Source: Solirubrobacter deserti (GTDB lineage: Bacteria; Actinomycetota; Thermoleophilia; Solirubrobacterales; Solirubrobacteraceae). Taken from it: a DNA stretch of 64,000 nt. How positions within the stretch are numbered: the stretch's first letter is position 1; every line of letters starts with the position of its first letter. This document shows positions 7,937 through 16,175 of this stretch, piece after piece. A model generated the notes under the pieces. The model did not search any database. It was not told the origin of the DNA and worked only from the letters and a program-made list of their open reading frames with translations. Location of the stretch: positions 1-64,000 of the forward strand of contig NZ_JAPCID010000016.1 in NCBI RefSeq assembly GCF_027587175.1. Direction: 5' to 3'. The position numbers and the translations under genes are program-made.

Positions 7937-8675
7937 CGTCCCGGAGCTGCGCGCGCTCGTGCGCGAGGTGGCGGAGCGGCGCGCGCGCCGCCGGCGCACG
8001 ACGCTCGGCCTGCGGCTGGTCGCGGTTCCGGCCGTGGCGGCCGCGGCGTTCGCGTACGTGGCCGGCGGGGACCGCCGCAGCGACGAGCGGCCGGTCGTGG
8101 CGGGGCCGACGACCACGGCGACGGCGACCCCCGCACCGAATCCGTTCACGCCGAACCGCCGCGATCCTTCCACCCCGCCCGCGACGCTCGCCCAGGCGCG
8201 CGCCCAGGCCGAGGCGGCGTTCGGCCTGTTCCGGCGCGCTGCGCGCGCCTCCGACCAGCCCGCCTCACGCCTGAAACCGCGCTTCGTCGTCCCGCAGCAG
8301 CCGGACTGGGACCGGGCGCGCCTGGTCAAGCAGCGCGGCGACGTCCGCGAGTTCGTCATGCCGGGCCTGTGGGACGGCATCCCGGGACTGTGCACGGTCG
8401 GCCAGCGCGGGCAGCGGACGCTGGGCGTGATCTGCAACCCCGGCTTCCCGCGCGTCGACTTCCCGTCCTGGACGCGCACGACGCACCGCGAGGGCCCGAT
8501 CTACCTCCTGCTGTTCCCGGACGGCGTCGAGCGCGTGACGCTGCACCTGAAATCGGGCAAGACCGTCGAGAAGCGCGTGCGCGGGAACGTCCTCGAGTTC
8601 CAGCAGCGCGGCCTGCATGAGATCGTCTGGCGCGATGCGTCCGGGACCGAGTACCGCAAGCGGCTGGTCATCTAG
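7929..8675 (+). CDS. Membrane protein co-transcribed with ECF sigma factor
   Basis: A 248-residue protein with a short basic cytoplasmic N-terminus (1-25), one membrane helix (about 26-45), a Thr/Pro-rich linker (about 55-85) and an extracytoplasmic domain of about 150 residues. Its start overlaps the sigma gene by 8 bases. This topology and coupling fit an anti-sigma factor or sigma-linked sensor. However, no HxxxCxxC zinc motif of ZAS anti-sigma factors is present, and the cytoplasmic part is only about 25 residues. I recognise no family for the outer domain, which contains two cysteines (in 'GLCTVG' and 'VICNPG'). Confidence 0.72.
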   Translation: MSDVPELRALVREVAERRARRRRTTLGLRLVAVPAVAAAAFAYVAGGDRRSDERPVVAGPTTTATATPAPNPFTPNRRDPSTPPATLAQARAQAEAAFGLFRRAARASDQPASRLKPRFVVPQQPDWDRARLVKQRGDVREFVMPGLWDGIPGLCTVGQRGQRTLGVICNPGFPRVDFPSWTRTTHREGPIYLLLFPDGVERVTLHLKSGKTVEKRVRGNVLEFQQRGLHEIVWRDASGTEYRKRLVI

Positions 8676-9333
8676 GGACCGCGCCGCGATCCGGCGCCTG
8701 CTCGGGGACGTCGAGATCGTCCCGCTCGGCGCGGGCCTCGACCACCGCGCCTACGCGGTCGGCGACCGGCTGGTCGCACGCTTCGGCGACGGCGTCGAGC
8801 AGGAGGCGAGGCTGCTCGCGCAGATCGCGCCGCAGCTCCCCCTCCCCGTTCCCGAGCCGGTGATCGTCGGCGCGGGCTGCATCGTCCAGCGGCGCATCCC
8901 GGGCCGGCCACTGCTGGAGCGCCCGCGCGCCGACCGTGTCGCGTTCGCGCCGCAGCTGCTCGAGTTCGCGGCCGCGGTGCACGCGCTCGAAGGCGTCGAC
9001 GCGCCGCTCGACGACACGCCGCCCGAGGCCTGGCTCGACGACCGGGCCGGCGTCGCGGTGCCCGCCCCGGCCACGCGGCTCACCTTCATCCACGGCGACC
9101 TCGGCGCTGAGCACGTCTTCGCCGACGGTGACCGCATCACCGGCATCATCGACTGGGGCGACGCCGCGATCGGCGACCCCGCGATCGATCTCGGCCGGCT
9201 GATGCGCGACTTCGGCACGCCCGGCGACGAGCGGGCGCGCTTCTACGCGATCTGCACCGCGCTCGAGGACCTCGACTACGGCGTCCCGCTGTACGTCGAG
9301 AACGCGCGCGCCGCACTCGCGGCGCTGCACTGA
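8617..9333 (+). CDS. APH-family phosphotransferase (aminoglycoside/choline kinase fold)
   Basis: A protein of up to 238 residues with the APH kinase core. The catalytic loop reads HGDLGAEHV (H159-V167) and the metal-binding segment IDWGD (178-182), both in the expected order. In most APH proteins the loop is HGDLxxxN, and here the asparagine position is H166. This is either a tolerated change or a sign of altered metal binding. The ATP-side N-lobe is short ('VARFGDGVEQEARLL'). The start is unclear: ATGs at 8617 and 8635 both overlap the previous gene, and homology only begins near residue 20. The substrate is unknown. Confidence 0.8.
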   Translation: MRSSGAMRPGPSTASGWSSRDRAAIRRLLGDVEIVPLGAGLDHRAYAVGDRLVARFGDGVEQEARLLAQIAPQLPLPVPEPVIVGAGCIVQRRIPGRPLLERPRADRVAFAPQLLEFAAAVHALEGVDAPLDDTPPEAWLDDRAGVAVPAPATRLTFIHGDLGAEHVFADGDRITGIIDWGDAAIGDPAIDLGRLMRDFGTPGDERARFYAICTALEDLDYGVPLYVENARAALAALH

Positions 9334-9693
9334 TCAGATCAGCGCGAACGAGTCGTGGGAGATCGCCCGCCAGCGCTCCCCCTCGCGCCGCAGCGAGACG
9401 CTGAGGATCGGCCCGGGCTGCAGCCCGGTGAACCAGACGCTCGCCGTCCCGTCCTCGCGCACCGCGATGCTGTTGAGCTCGAAGTCGCCCTCGGCGTGGA
9501 CGCTGCGACCGCGGATGAGCTTGCGCACGTGCGCGGTGGCCACGCGCGCGACGAGCTGCTCCTCGGCCGTCTCGGGAAGATGCCGCTCACCCAGATCGGA
9601 TTCGCCGGCCGGCCCCGACGTCACGGCCGCGACGACGACGAAGCCCGCGAAGCCGAAGGCCGGTACCAACGCGAGGACCAACCAGCGCATCAC
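9334..9693 (-). CDS. Small exported or membrane-anchored hypothetical protein
   Basis: A 119-residue protein with a hydrophobic N-terminus (about 3-26) that is either a signal peptide or a membrane anchor. A soluble domain of about 85 residues follows, rich in beta pattern ('GDFELNSIAVREDGTASVWFTG' region). It converges exactly on the APH-like gene, the two stop codons abutting with no gap. The late part 'GPILSVSLRREGERWRAISHDSF' looks like a small lumazine-binding or SnoaL-like beta sheet, but I do not recognise a family. It is a conserved-looking secreted protein of unknown role. Confidence 0.65.
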   Translation of the reverse strand: MMRWLVLALVPAFGFAGFVVVAAVTSGPAGESDLGERHLPETAEEQLVARVATAHVRKLIRGRSVHAEGDFELNSIAVREDGTASVWFTGLQPGPILSVSLRREGERWRAISHDSFALI

Positions 9694-9720
9694 CGGTACT
9701 ACGCGCGCGGCGCGCGTTCG

Positions 9721-10926
9721 TCACGCGATGTTCGCCAGCCGCCCCGCGAGCGCCTCAGGCGCGCGGGCGAGCTGGACGGCGGCCGCGCCGAGCACCTCGG
9801 CGTGCTCGCCGAGGCTGCCGCGCACGACGCGGACGGCGCGCGCCGCGGGCAGGATCGCGCGGCGGTCGACGGCCTCGCGGATCGGCTCGAGCAGCGTGTC
9901 GCCGGCCGCCGCCAGCTCGCCGCCGATGATCACGAGCTCTGGGTTGAGCAGGTTCACGACGCCCGCGATCGCGCGGCCCACCGCCGCGCCGGTGTCCGTC
10001 ACCGCGCGGCGCGCACCGCGGTCGCCGGACTCGAGCAGCTCGAGGACCCGCGCGAACGTCATCGCCTCACCGCGGCTGCGGCCGAGCAGGTCCGCGACCG
10101 CGTCCGACGTCGCGAGCGTCTCCAGGCAGCCGCGATTGCCGCAGCGGCAGATCAGGCCATCCTCGATCACCGGCGTGTGCCCGAGCTCGCCCGCGACCCC
10201 GGCCACGCCGCCGTAGGACTCGCCGTTGAGGATCAAGCCGAGCCCGACGCCGCCCGAGAGCTGCAGGTAGACCAAGTCGCTGACGCCGCGGCCCGCGCCG
10301 AACAGGTGCTCGCCCATCGCGCCGGCGTTCGCGTCGTTGACGACCTGCACGGGCAGGCCCAGGCGGCGCTCGAGCTCGGCGGCGGGCTGCACGCCGTCCC
10401 AGCGCGGCAGGACGCCCTCGGCGTAGATGAGCCCGGTGACGGCGTCCACGGGTGCGGCCAGGCCGACCCCGGCGCCGACGACGTGCGCGGGCGACACGCC
10501 CGCCTCGGCCAGCGCGGCGCTCGTGAGTCGATGGGCGACGTCGAACGAGCTGAGCGGGTGCGTGTCGGTGTCGTTGGCGGCCCACTGGTCGCCGACGATC
10601 CGGCCGCCGAGGTCACAGACCGCGCTGCGCACGTGGCGGTGCCCGAAGTCGAGCCCGACCGCGTACGCGGCGCGCGGCGCGAGTGAGACCTGCAGCGGCG
10701 GGCGGCCGATCGCGGGCGGCCGCTCGTCGTCGAGCTCGTAGCGCTGCTGCTCGACCATGCCGGCCACCTCCAGCTCGTGGAGCAGCGCGGTGACCGTCGC
10801 GCGCGAGAGTCCCAGCGAGCGCCCGAGGTCGGCCCGGCTGCGCGCGGGATGGCGGAGCAGCGCGTGCAGCATCCGCACCCGGTTGGCGTGCCGGACGCTC
10901 GGGGTCGGTGACTCGTTTAAGCTCAC
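9721..10926 (-). CDS. ROK-family transcriptional regulator/sugar kinase homologue
   Basis: A 401-residue ROK protein with an N-terminal MarR-like winged helix (about 15-75, 'SRADLGRSLGLSRATVTALL') and a C-terminal ASKHA sugar-kinase fold. The zinc signature CRCGNRGCLE (about residue 260) and the phosphate motif 'GLDFGHRHVRSAVCDLGG' are clear. NagC/XylR-type repressors have this layout and respond to a sugar or sugar phosphate. The GTG at 10926 gives 'VSLNESPTPSVRHANRVRML', the normal family N-terminus. Longer in-frame translation upstream is only the opposite strand of the next gene. No sugar operon lies beside it, so its target is unknown. Confidence 0.92.
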   Translation of the reverse strand: MSLNESPTPSVRHANRVRMLHALLRHPARSRADLGRSLGLSRATVTALLHELEVAGMVEQQRYELDDERPPAIGRPPLQVSLAPRAAYAVGLDFGHRHVRSAVCDLGGRIVGDQWAANDTDTHPLSSFDVAHRLTSAALAEAGVSPAHVVGAGVGLAAPVDAVTGLIYAEGVLPRWDGVQPAAELERRLGLPVQVVNDANAGAMGEHLFGAGRGVSDLVYLQLSGGVGLGLILNGESYGGVAGVAGELGHTPVIEDGLICRCGNRGCLETLATSDAVADLLGRSRGEAMTFARVLELLESGDRGARRAVTDTGAAVGRAIAGVVNLLNPELVIIGGELAAAGDTLLEPIREAVDRRAILPAARAVRVVRGSLGEHAEVLGAAAVQLARAPEALAGRLANIA

Positions 10927-10994
10927 TTCGCCAGCAGAAGGTAGACGGTTCGGCGACTGCGCGCCCGCACGATGCTCACGCACGCTCGTAAACG

Positions 10995-12881
10995 TCAGCG
11001 AAGCGGCACGATCACCTTGTGCGTACGGCGGCCGGTGAGGGCACGGACGCGAACCGTGACCCAGCGCACGCGCGCGGCGTCGTCCAGCACCAGGCGGTAG
11101 CTGCGCCGCCGCCCACCCCACAGCGCGTTCAGCGCGACCGCCTCGCCGCCCTTCGTGAGCATTCCCTCCACCGACAGCAGCGTCTCGGTCGCGGACCCGG
11201 TCATGCGCCAGCGCACCTCGACGCGGCCGCCCGAGATCCGCCGGGCACGCACGTCGGTCACGCGCGGGAACGGGAGTGCGGGCACGCGCGTCAGCGACAC
11301 GCGTCCCGTCGCGCGGGCGACGATCTGCGAGCCCGGAGCGCTCGCCCGCACGACGATCCGGATCGGAGCGGCCCGCGGCGCGGCGATCGCCCGCGCGAAC
11401 GGCCGGAAGCGCACGATCGCGGTGCCGGCACGGGTGAGCGAGCGCTCGACGGCCTGAACGCCGCGGCCCGGGATGGAGACGCGCAGGTCGCACGCGGCGC
11501 TGCAGCGGACGGGCAGCACCAGCGGTTGTCCGGGTCGCAGCGCGCGCTCGCGCGGCCGGCCGATCGTCACCCGGGGCGCCGGCCGCTGCGCCGCGGCCGG
11601 GCGGCCCTCGACGGCGTAGTGCAGGCGCGCGGGGCCGCTCTCGCGGAACCGGTCGTGGTTCGTCCACGCCAGCGCGCGCCGCCCGTCGGGGAGCATGAGC
11701 AGCGACAGGCCATCGGCGGCCCGCAGCGTTCCGCCGAGCCGCTGGCGCTCGACGATCGTCGTGCCCGAGAGCGTCACGATGCGGGCGCCGTCGTCCGGCC
11801 ACGCCACGAGTGCGCGCCCGTCGGGCGCGATCGCGGCGTGCAGCGGCGACGCCGGGAACACCACCGGCTCGCCGGCGCCGAAGCCGAAGCTCTGGTCCGC
11901 AGGCGCGGGCACGATCACCACGGGCGGGCCGAAGGCACCGAGCGCCTCGCGCGTCGCCGCGCCGGTCGTGCCTTGGCCTTCGGTGTGCCACGCGACGACC
12001 GCGCGCCCGCCGGGGCCGAACCCGACCGCCATCAGATCCGCGTTGATCGCACCCGCCGGGTCGGTGAGCACCTGCGGAGCGCCGAAGGCGCCGCCGGGAG
12101 GCCGCTCGAGCACGGCGACGCCCGCGCCCGTCGAGGCGGCGACCAGCGCCCGCCCGTCCGGCGCGACGCCGAGCGCGAGGCCGGAGAAGCCCGGCGGCAC
12201 CGGCGAGGCGGGACCGAACGGCGCGTTCGCTGGAGCGATGCGCAGCGTCTGCACGCTGTCCGAGCCCCGCGGCTCGCGCAGCATCAGCACCGTCTCACCG
12301 TCCGCGGCCATCCCGACCGCGACGCCGGCCGAGCCGCCGAACGAGCGCCACGGCACGAGGTCCTCGGGCGGGCCGAACACGCCACCCGCCGGGCGGCGCG
12401 CGATCCGCATGCGCAGCCGCCGCGGCGGATAGGCCATCTCCGCCCACGCCACGACGGCGTCACCGCGCGGCGAGACAGCCACGCTGAGCTCGAAGACGTC
12501 CCGGGCGGCGGCGAGCGTCACCGGTGCGCCGAATCCGCCGCCGCCCGGCTCCCGCAGGGCCACCCGCACCGCCCGGTCTGTCGCGCCGGCCGCCACCGCC
12601 GCGCCGCTCGCATCCGCGGCGACGCGTGGGCATCCGGGGAGCCGGCCGAACGGCACACGGACCGGTGCGCCCACTCCGTCCACGCCCGCCACCAACACCT
12701 CGGCGCCACCCGCCGCCCAACACGAGAGCTCGCCAGGCGCACCCGTCGGCGCCAGGCACCCGGTGCCCTTCGCCAGGTCCTGATAGGACACCTCGCCGAG
12801 CGGCGCGGCCGCGGCGCTCCCCGGAAACGCGAGCGCCAGGAGCATCGCAAGTTGACGGAGCGCGCTTGAGGTGCCGATCAC
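10995..12881 (-). CDS. Large secreted repeat protein, probable beta-propeller
   Basis: A 628-residue exported protein. It starts at a GTG with a perfect AGGAGG eight bases ahead, and the signal peptide ends near 'FPGSAAAAPLG'. Residues about 40-430 carry at least six repeats of some 50 residues with the pattern 'GGxFGxP...' then 'VAVAPDGRAVVAW', which fits blades of a beta-propeller. The last 190 residues form two beta-sandwich-like domains ending in a basic tail. A related protein of similar design starts at 14933. Function unknown; an extracellular or surface-bound binding protein is likely. Confidence 0.75.
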   Translation of the reverse strand: MIGTSSALRQLAMLLALAFPGSAAAAPLGEVSYQDLAKGTGCLAPTGAPGELSCWAAGGAEVLVAGVDGVGAPVRVPFGRLPGCPRVAADASGAAVAAGATDRAVRVALREPGGGGFGAPVTLAAARDVFELSVAVSPRGDAVVAWAEMAYPPRRLRMRIARRPAGGVFGPPEDLVPWRSFGGSAGVAVGMAADGETVLMLREPRGSDSVQTLRIAPANAPFGPASPVPPGFSGLALGVAPDGRALVAASTGAGVAVLERPPGGAFGAPQVLTDPAGAINADLMAVGFGPGGRAVVAWHTEGQGTTGAATREALGAFGPPVVIVPAPADQSFGFGAGEPVVFPASPLHAAIAPDGRALVAWPDDGARIVTLSGTTIVERQRLGGTLRAADGLSLLMLPDGRRALAWTNHDRFRESGPARLHYAVEGRPAAAQRPAPRVTIGRPRERALRPGQPLVLPVRCSAACDLRVSIPGRGVQAVERSLTRAGTAIVRFRPFARAIAAPRAAPIRIVVRASAPGSQIVARATGRVSLTRVPALPFPRVTDVRARRISGGRVEVRWRMTGSATETLLSVEGMLTKGGEAVALNALWGGRRRSYRLVLDDAARVRWVTVRVRALTGRRTHKVIVPLR

Positions 12882-12887
12882 GCGGGA

Positions 12888-12917
12888 ATCCTCCTACACA
12901 ACAGCTTCTAGGAGGAT
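12888..12917. promoter_or_regulatory. Mirror-image Shine-Dalgarno pair between divergent genes
   Basis: ATCCTCCTA (12888-12896) and TAGGAGGAT (12909-12917) form a perfect 9-bp inverted repeat with a 12-base centre. Each arm is the ribosome site of one of the two divergent genes, whose start codons are only 39 bp apart. The symmetry may simply reflect two strong ribosome sites facing apart, or also serve as an operator. Confidence 0.7.
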
Positions 12918-12920
12918 CAC

Positions 12921-13502
12921 ATGGCACGTACCGAGACCTACGACGACACCGTCAAACCGCGCAAAGGGCTGTCCCTGGCGAAGGGACCCGTCGCGATCGT
13001 CGGCATCGCCTCCCTCGTGTTCGGCGTGCTCGGGTTCATCTTCGCGAACCAGAGCTTCACGATGGACATCCCCGACGGGACCGTGAACGGCAGCACGTTC
13101 CTCGGCGTCGAGGGCAACGGCTGGACGTGGGCGCTGTTCGCCGCCGCCGGTCTTCTGCTGCTGCTCGGCGCGCCGGTGCACTGGGGCGCGAAGTCGATGG
13201 CGTTCATGGTCGGCGTCGCGATGATCGTCGGCGCGCTGATCGCGCTCTCCGACGGCACGGACATCCTCGGCCTGATCGCCACCAACAACTGGACCAAGCT
13301 CATCATGGGCGCGATGGGCGCCGGCCTGATCCTGCTCGCGATGATGCCGCGCATCGGCAAGCGCCGCGGCGGCGCGCCCCAGAACGTGCGCCGCGAACGT
13401 GAGCTCGAGTCCGAGCGCCGCTTCGACCGCGACCGTGACCAAGACACGGTTTCGAACGGCCGCGCAACCGCCTCGCACAGCTCGCACGAGGACCGCCGGT
13501 AA
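12921..13502 (+). CDS. Four-helix integral membrane protein, unknown function
   Basis: A 193-residue protein with a cytoplasmic N-terminus (1-20), hydrophobic segments at about 25-42, 72-90, 98-115 and 128-145, and a highly charged Arg/Glu/Asp-rich C-terminal tail of about 45 residues. The extracytoplasmic loop between the first two helices contains 'MDIPDGTVNGSTFLG'. The ATG is preceded by AGGAGG at ideal spacing. I do not recognise the family, although the fold resembles small DUF-type actinobacterial membrane proteins. A strong hairpin terminator follows 11 bp after the stop. Confidence 0.75.
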   Translation: MARTETYDDTVKPRKGLSLAKGPVAIVGIASLVFGVLGFIFANQSFTMDIPDGTVNGSTFLGVEGNGWTWALFAAAGLLLLLGAPVHWGAKSMAFMVGVAMIVGALIALSDGTDILGLIATNNWTKLIMGAMGAGLILLAMMPRIGKRRGGAPQNVRRERELESERRFDRDRDQDTVSNGRATASHSSHEDRR

Positions 13503-13513
13503 CTGCTGGCCAC

Positions 13514-13553
13514 CGCGGCCGGCCCGGGGAGGAGTACCCGGGCCGGCCGCGGC
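13514..13553 (+). terminator. Perfect 16-bp GC hairpin
   Basis: CCGCGGCCGGCCCGGG and its exact reverse complement flank an 8-base loop (GAGGAGTA), directly behind the membrane-protein gene. There is no run of T after it, so it is either an intrinsic terminator of the T-less actinobacterial kind or an mRNA-stabilising hairpin. Confidence 0.7.
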
Positions 13554-13673
13554 CGCCTGTCTGTCCACGGCGCCGTCGTAGACAAATTCGATGGGATCAT
13601 CCACAAATCCACCGGCCGGGTCAATGGGGCCGGGCGATGAGTTTCGGCGAGGCGCGTCGTCTTAGTCGGTGAC

Positions 13674-13964
13674 ATGAACAAAGACGCCGTGCTGATCGTC
13701 AACGCCGACACCGACGAGGTGCTCGGCTACGTCGACGCGACCCGCCCCGATCTGGCGCTCGTCGACTCACTCGCGCGCATGCAGCTGCGCGCCCGCCGGC
13801 GCGGTCAGCGCGTGCGGTTGCAGAACGTGTCCCCGGATCTACGCGGGCTGCTGGAGCTCGTCGGCCTCACCGACGTGCTCGCCGTCGAGCCGCAGCGGGA
13901 GCCCGAACTCCGCGAACAGCTCCGGGTAGATGAAGTGGTGCAGCCCCGAGATCCGCCCGGCTGA
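13674..13964 (+). CDS. STAS-like (anti-sigma antagonist type) protein
   Basis: A 96-residue protein that reads as a minimal STAS domain. A strand 'AVLIVNADTDEVLGYVDA' leads into 'ALVDSLARMQLRARRRGQRVRLQNVSPDLRGLLELVGLTDVL', the usual helix-strand-helix end of SpoIIAA-like proteins. The classical phosphorylatable serine motif (DxSG) is replaced by 'DATRPDLALVDSL', so it may be non-canonical. The last 126 bases overlap the 3' end of the convergent ECF sigma gene. It may influence a sigma or anti-sigma partner, but the partner is not evident. Confidence 0.75.
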   Translation: MNKDAVLIVNADTDEVLGYVDATRPDLALVDSLARMQLRARRRGQRVRLQNVSPDLRGLLELVGLTDVLAVEPQREPELREQLRVDEVVQPRDPPG

Positions 13965-14849
13965 GGTCTCCATCACGACGACCGCCCAGCCGGCGTAGTC
14001 GCCCTCCGGCGTCGGGTTGTAGATGCCGAACGCCGGACCGCCGTTGGCCGACGTCACGAGCACCTTCGAGCCCTCGCACTTGGCGCCCTTGCCCCGCATG
14101 AAGGCCTCGATCTGCTCCGGCCCGACGACCCACAGCGGGAACGGCGGCATGCTGAACGCCGCGTCGTCCTTGAGCAGCGCGGTCAGCGCCGTCATGTCGT
14201 AGGCCTCGAACGCCTTGACGTACTTGCTCAGCAGCTCCTTCTGCTCGGCCTCGTCGACCTCCGCGGCGCCGCTCTCGTCGAGGTCCAGCTGCTCGATCGT
14301 CGCGCGCGCCCGCTGCAGCGCGCTGTTGACCGAGGCGACGCTCGTGTCCAGCAGGTCGGCGACCTCGGACGCCTGCCAGCGCAGCACCTCGCGCAGGATC
14401 AGCACGGCGCGCTGCTTGGGCGGCAGGTTCTGCAGCGCGGCCACGAACGCGAGCCGCAGCGACTCCTTGGAGGCCGCCAGCTCGGCGGGATCGGCGGTCG
14501 GCTCGAGCACCTTCACATCCGCGATCGGGCGCACCCACGCGCTGTCGACGATCATCTCGCCGAGCGGGCCGTCCGCGCTGGAGCTCGGCCCCATGTCCAT
14601 CGGCGTCGCGCGCCGCTGCGCGCTGCCGAGCATGTCGAGGCAGACGTTGTTCGCGATCCGGAACAGCCACGCCTTCAGCGCGCCGCGCTCCTGCAGCTTG
14701 TCCGCCGACTTCCACGCCCGGACCATCGTCTCCTGCACCGCGTCTTCGGCCTCGGCCCCCGATCCGATCATCCGGTAGCAGTAGCCCGTGAGGGCCTTGC
14801 GGTAGGTCTCGAGCTCCTGCTCGATCGGGGCTTCGGCGGTCCGCGGCAT
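13839..14849 (-). CDS. ECF sigma factor with C-terminal SnoaL-like domain
   Basis: A 336-residue sigma factor. Region 2 (about 15-85, 'YCYRMIGSGAEAEDAVQETMVRAWKSADKL') and region 4 (about 150-205, 'LPPKQRAVLILREVLRWQASEVADLL') are followed by an extra domain of about 120 residues of SnoaL/NTF2-like character ('LLKDDAAFSMPPFPLWVVGPEQI'). This layout is that of the large ECF groups (SigG/SigX5-like) whose C-terminal domain controls activity in place of a separate anti-sigma factor. The ATG fits the domain start; frame further upstream is arginine-rich opposite-strand translation. The 3' end overlaps the STAS gene by 126 bases. Confidence 0.92.
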   Translation of the reverse strand: MPRTAEAPIEQELETYRKALTGYCYRMIGSGAEAEDAVQETMVRAWKSADKLQERGALKAWLFRIANNVCLDMLGSAQRRATPMDMGPSSSADGPLGEMIVDSAWVRPIADVKVLEPTADPAELAASKESLRLAFVAALQNLPPKQRAVLILREVLRWQASEVADLLDTSVASVNSALQRARATIEQLDLDESGAAEVDEAEQKELLSKYVKAFEAYDMTALTALLKDDAAFSMPPFPLWVVGPEQIEAFMRGKGAKCEGSKVLVTSANGGPAFGIYNPTPEGDYAGWAVVVMETSAGRISGLHHFIYPELFAEFGLPLRLDGEHVGEADELQQPA

Positions 14850-14932
14850 CACCCGGAACTCTAACCGGGGTGGACCTCGGATCCACCCTGGGTGGCTTCG
14901 GTGTGGCCGGGCGGGGTACGACCGTGGTCGGC

Positions 14933-16126
14933 ATGCGCCTGATCGAACCGCTGCTGGCCGCGGCCGTCGCCGCCGCACCCACCTGGTCGCACGAGCGCCT
15001 GACCAGCGCGCTGGACGGACGCGGCGCGAGCTACGACGCCATCGTCGCCGGCCTGAGCGGCGGCCTGATCGGCGCGACCTTCGGCGACTGCGCGAGCGGC
15101 TTCGCGCCGTTGGCGGCAACCGCGCCGCCGCCCGTGACCGAGCTGCGCGAGGAGCTGTGGGCCGGCCCGATCGCCACGGCCGACCACTACACCGCCGTGC
15201 TCAACACCCAGCGCTGCGGCGGCACGAGGATGGACCTCGCCGCCGTGGCCGCCGACGGGCGCGTGCTCAGCCGCGCCCCGCTTCCGGTGCGTGGGTACGC
15301 GCAGCCCGTCGAGCTCGCTCCCGGCGCCGTCGCGTGGGCGGAGCACCTCTCCGACACGCGCGTGCGGGTGCGCGCGCTCGTCGGCGGCAAGGCCGTCACG
15401 CTGGCGAGTGAGCCCGACGCAGGCGACCTCGATCCCGGCGTGGACGAGCTGACCGTGACAACGGCGCCGGACGGCCGCGTCCTCGTGGCCTGGTCCACGC
15501 AGGACCACGTGCGGGCGGCGATCGTCTCGCGGTCCGGGAAGCCGGGGCTTCCCGTCACCGTCGGGCGCTCGCTGGACATGGCGACCCCGGTCGCCGCCCT
15601 CGGCACGGGCGGGCGCGCGGTCGTCGCGTGGAGCACCCGCGACGGCGGCGAGGAGCAGAACGAGCGCACCCGCGTGTACGCGGCCGTGCGCGCCGGTGGG
15701 CGCTTCCGGCCCGCCCAGTTGCTGGACCGCGCGCGCACGCTCTCGGCGTTCGCGGACGACCCCGACGGGGACGCGCGCGTGGCGCTCGCGCCGGATGGCC
15801 GCGCGCTCGCGAGTTGGACCGCGCTCGTGCGCGGGGAGCGCAAGGCCGTCCGCGTGGCCGCCGCGCGCCCGGGCCAACGGTTCGGCGCGCGACGCACGCT
15901 CACGGCGGACGGCACCGGGGCCGACGTCGCGTTCACGGGTGACAGCCGCCCGCTGGTCACCTGGGCCGCCCGCGGCGCGGTCTACCTCGAGCGCAACGGG
16001 CGGCGCGAGAAGGTCGCGGCAACGGACGGGCCGCACGCCCCGCGCGTGTCGGTGCTCGCGGACGGCCGCGTGCGGGTGACGTGGCGCACCGGCTTCCAGC
16101 CGGCGCTGCACGTCGCCACCGACTGA
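14933..16126 (+). CDS. Secreted repeat protein related to the 10995-12881 product
   Basis: A 397-residue protein with a probable N-terminal signal ('MRLIEPLLAAAVAAAPTW'). Repeats carry the pattern 'DGRVLVAWSTQ', 'GGRAVVAWSTR', 'DGRALASWTA' and 'DSRPLVTWAA' every 50 to 60 residues, the same blade style as the larger secreted protein 2 kb upstream. The ATG at 14933 begins the signal sequence. An earlier in-frame ATG at 14870 adds 21 non-signal residues and crowds the divergent sigma-factor promoter, so I prefer the later one. Function unknown; probably a surface beta-propeller. Confidence 0.72.
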   Translation: MRLIEPLLAAAVAAAPTWSHERLTSALDGRGASYDAIVAGLSGGLIGATFGDCASGFAPLAATAPPPVTELREELWAGPIATADHYTAVLNTQRCGGTRMDLAAVAADGRVLSRAPLPVRGYAQPVELAPGAVAWAEHLSDTRVRVRALVGGKAVTLASEPDAGDLDPGVDELTVTTAPDGRVLVAWSTQDHVRAAIVSRSGKPGLPVTVGRSLDMATPVAALGTGGRAVVAWSTRDGGEEQNERTRVYAAVRAGGRFRPAQLLDRARTLSAFADDPDGDARVALAPDGRALASWTALVRGERKAVRVAAARPGQRFGARRTLTADGTGADVAFTGDSRPLVTWAARGAVYLERNGRREKVAATDGPHAPRVSVLADGRVRVTWRTGFQPALHVATD

Positions 16127-16175
16127 GCCTAGGCATCACCTATGCAGTAGTCCGATTTTGACTAGGATGCCGGTC

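Noticed and set aside
9721-11991. Upstream extension of the ROK gene to 756 residues
   Set aside because: The extra part is the shadow of the secreted protein gene on the same strand in another frame; the GTG at 10926 gives the normal ROK N-terminus.
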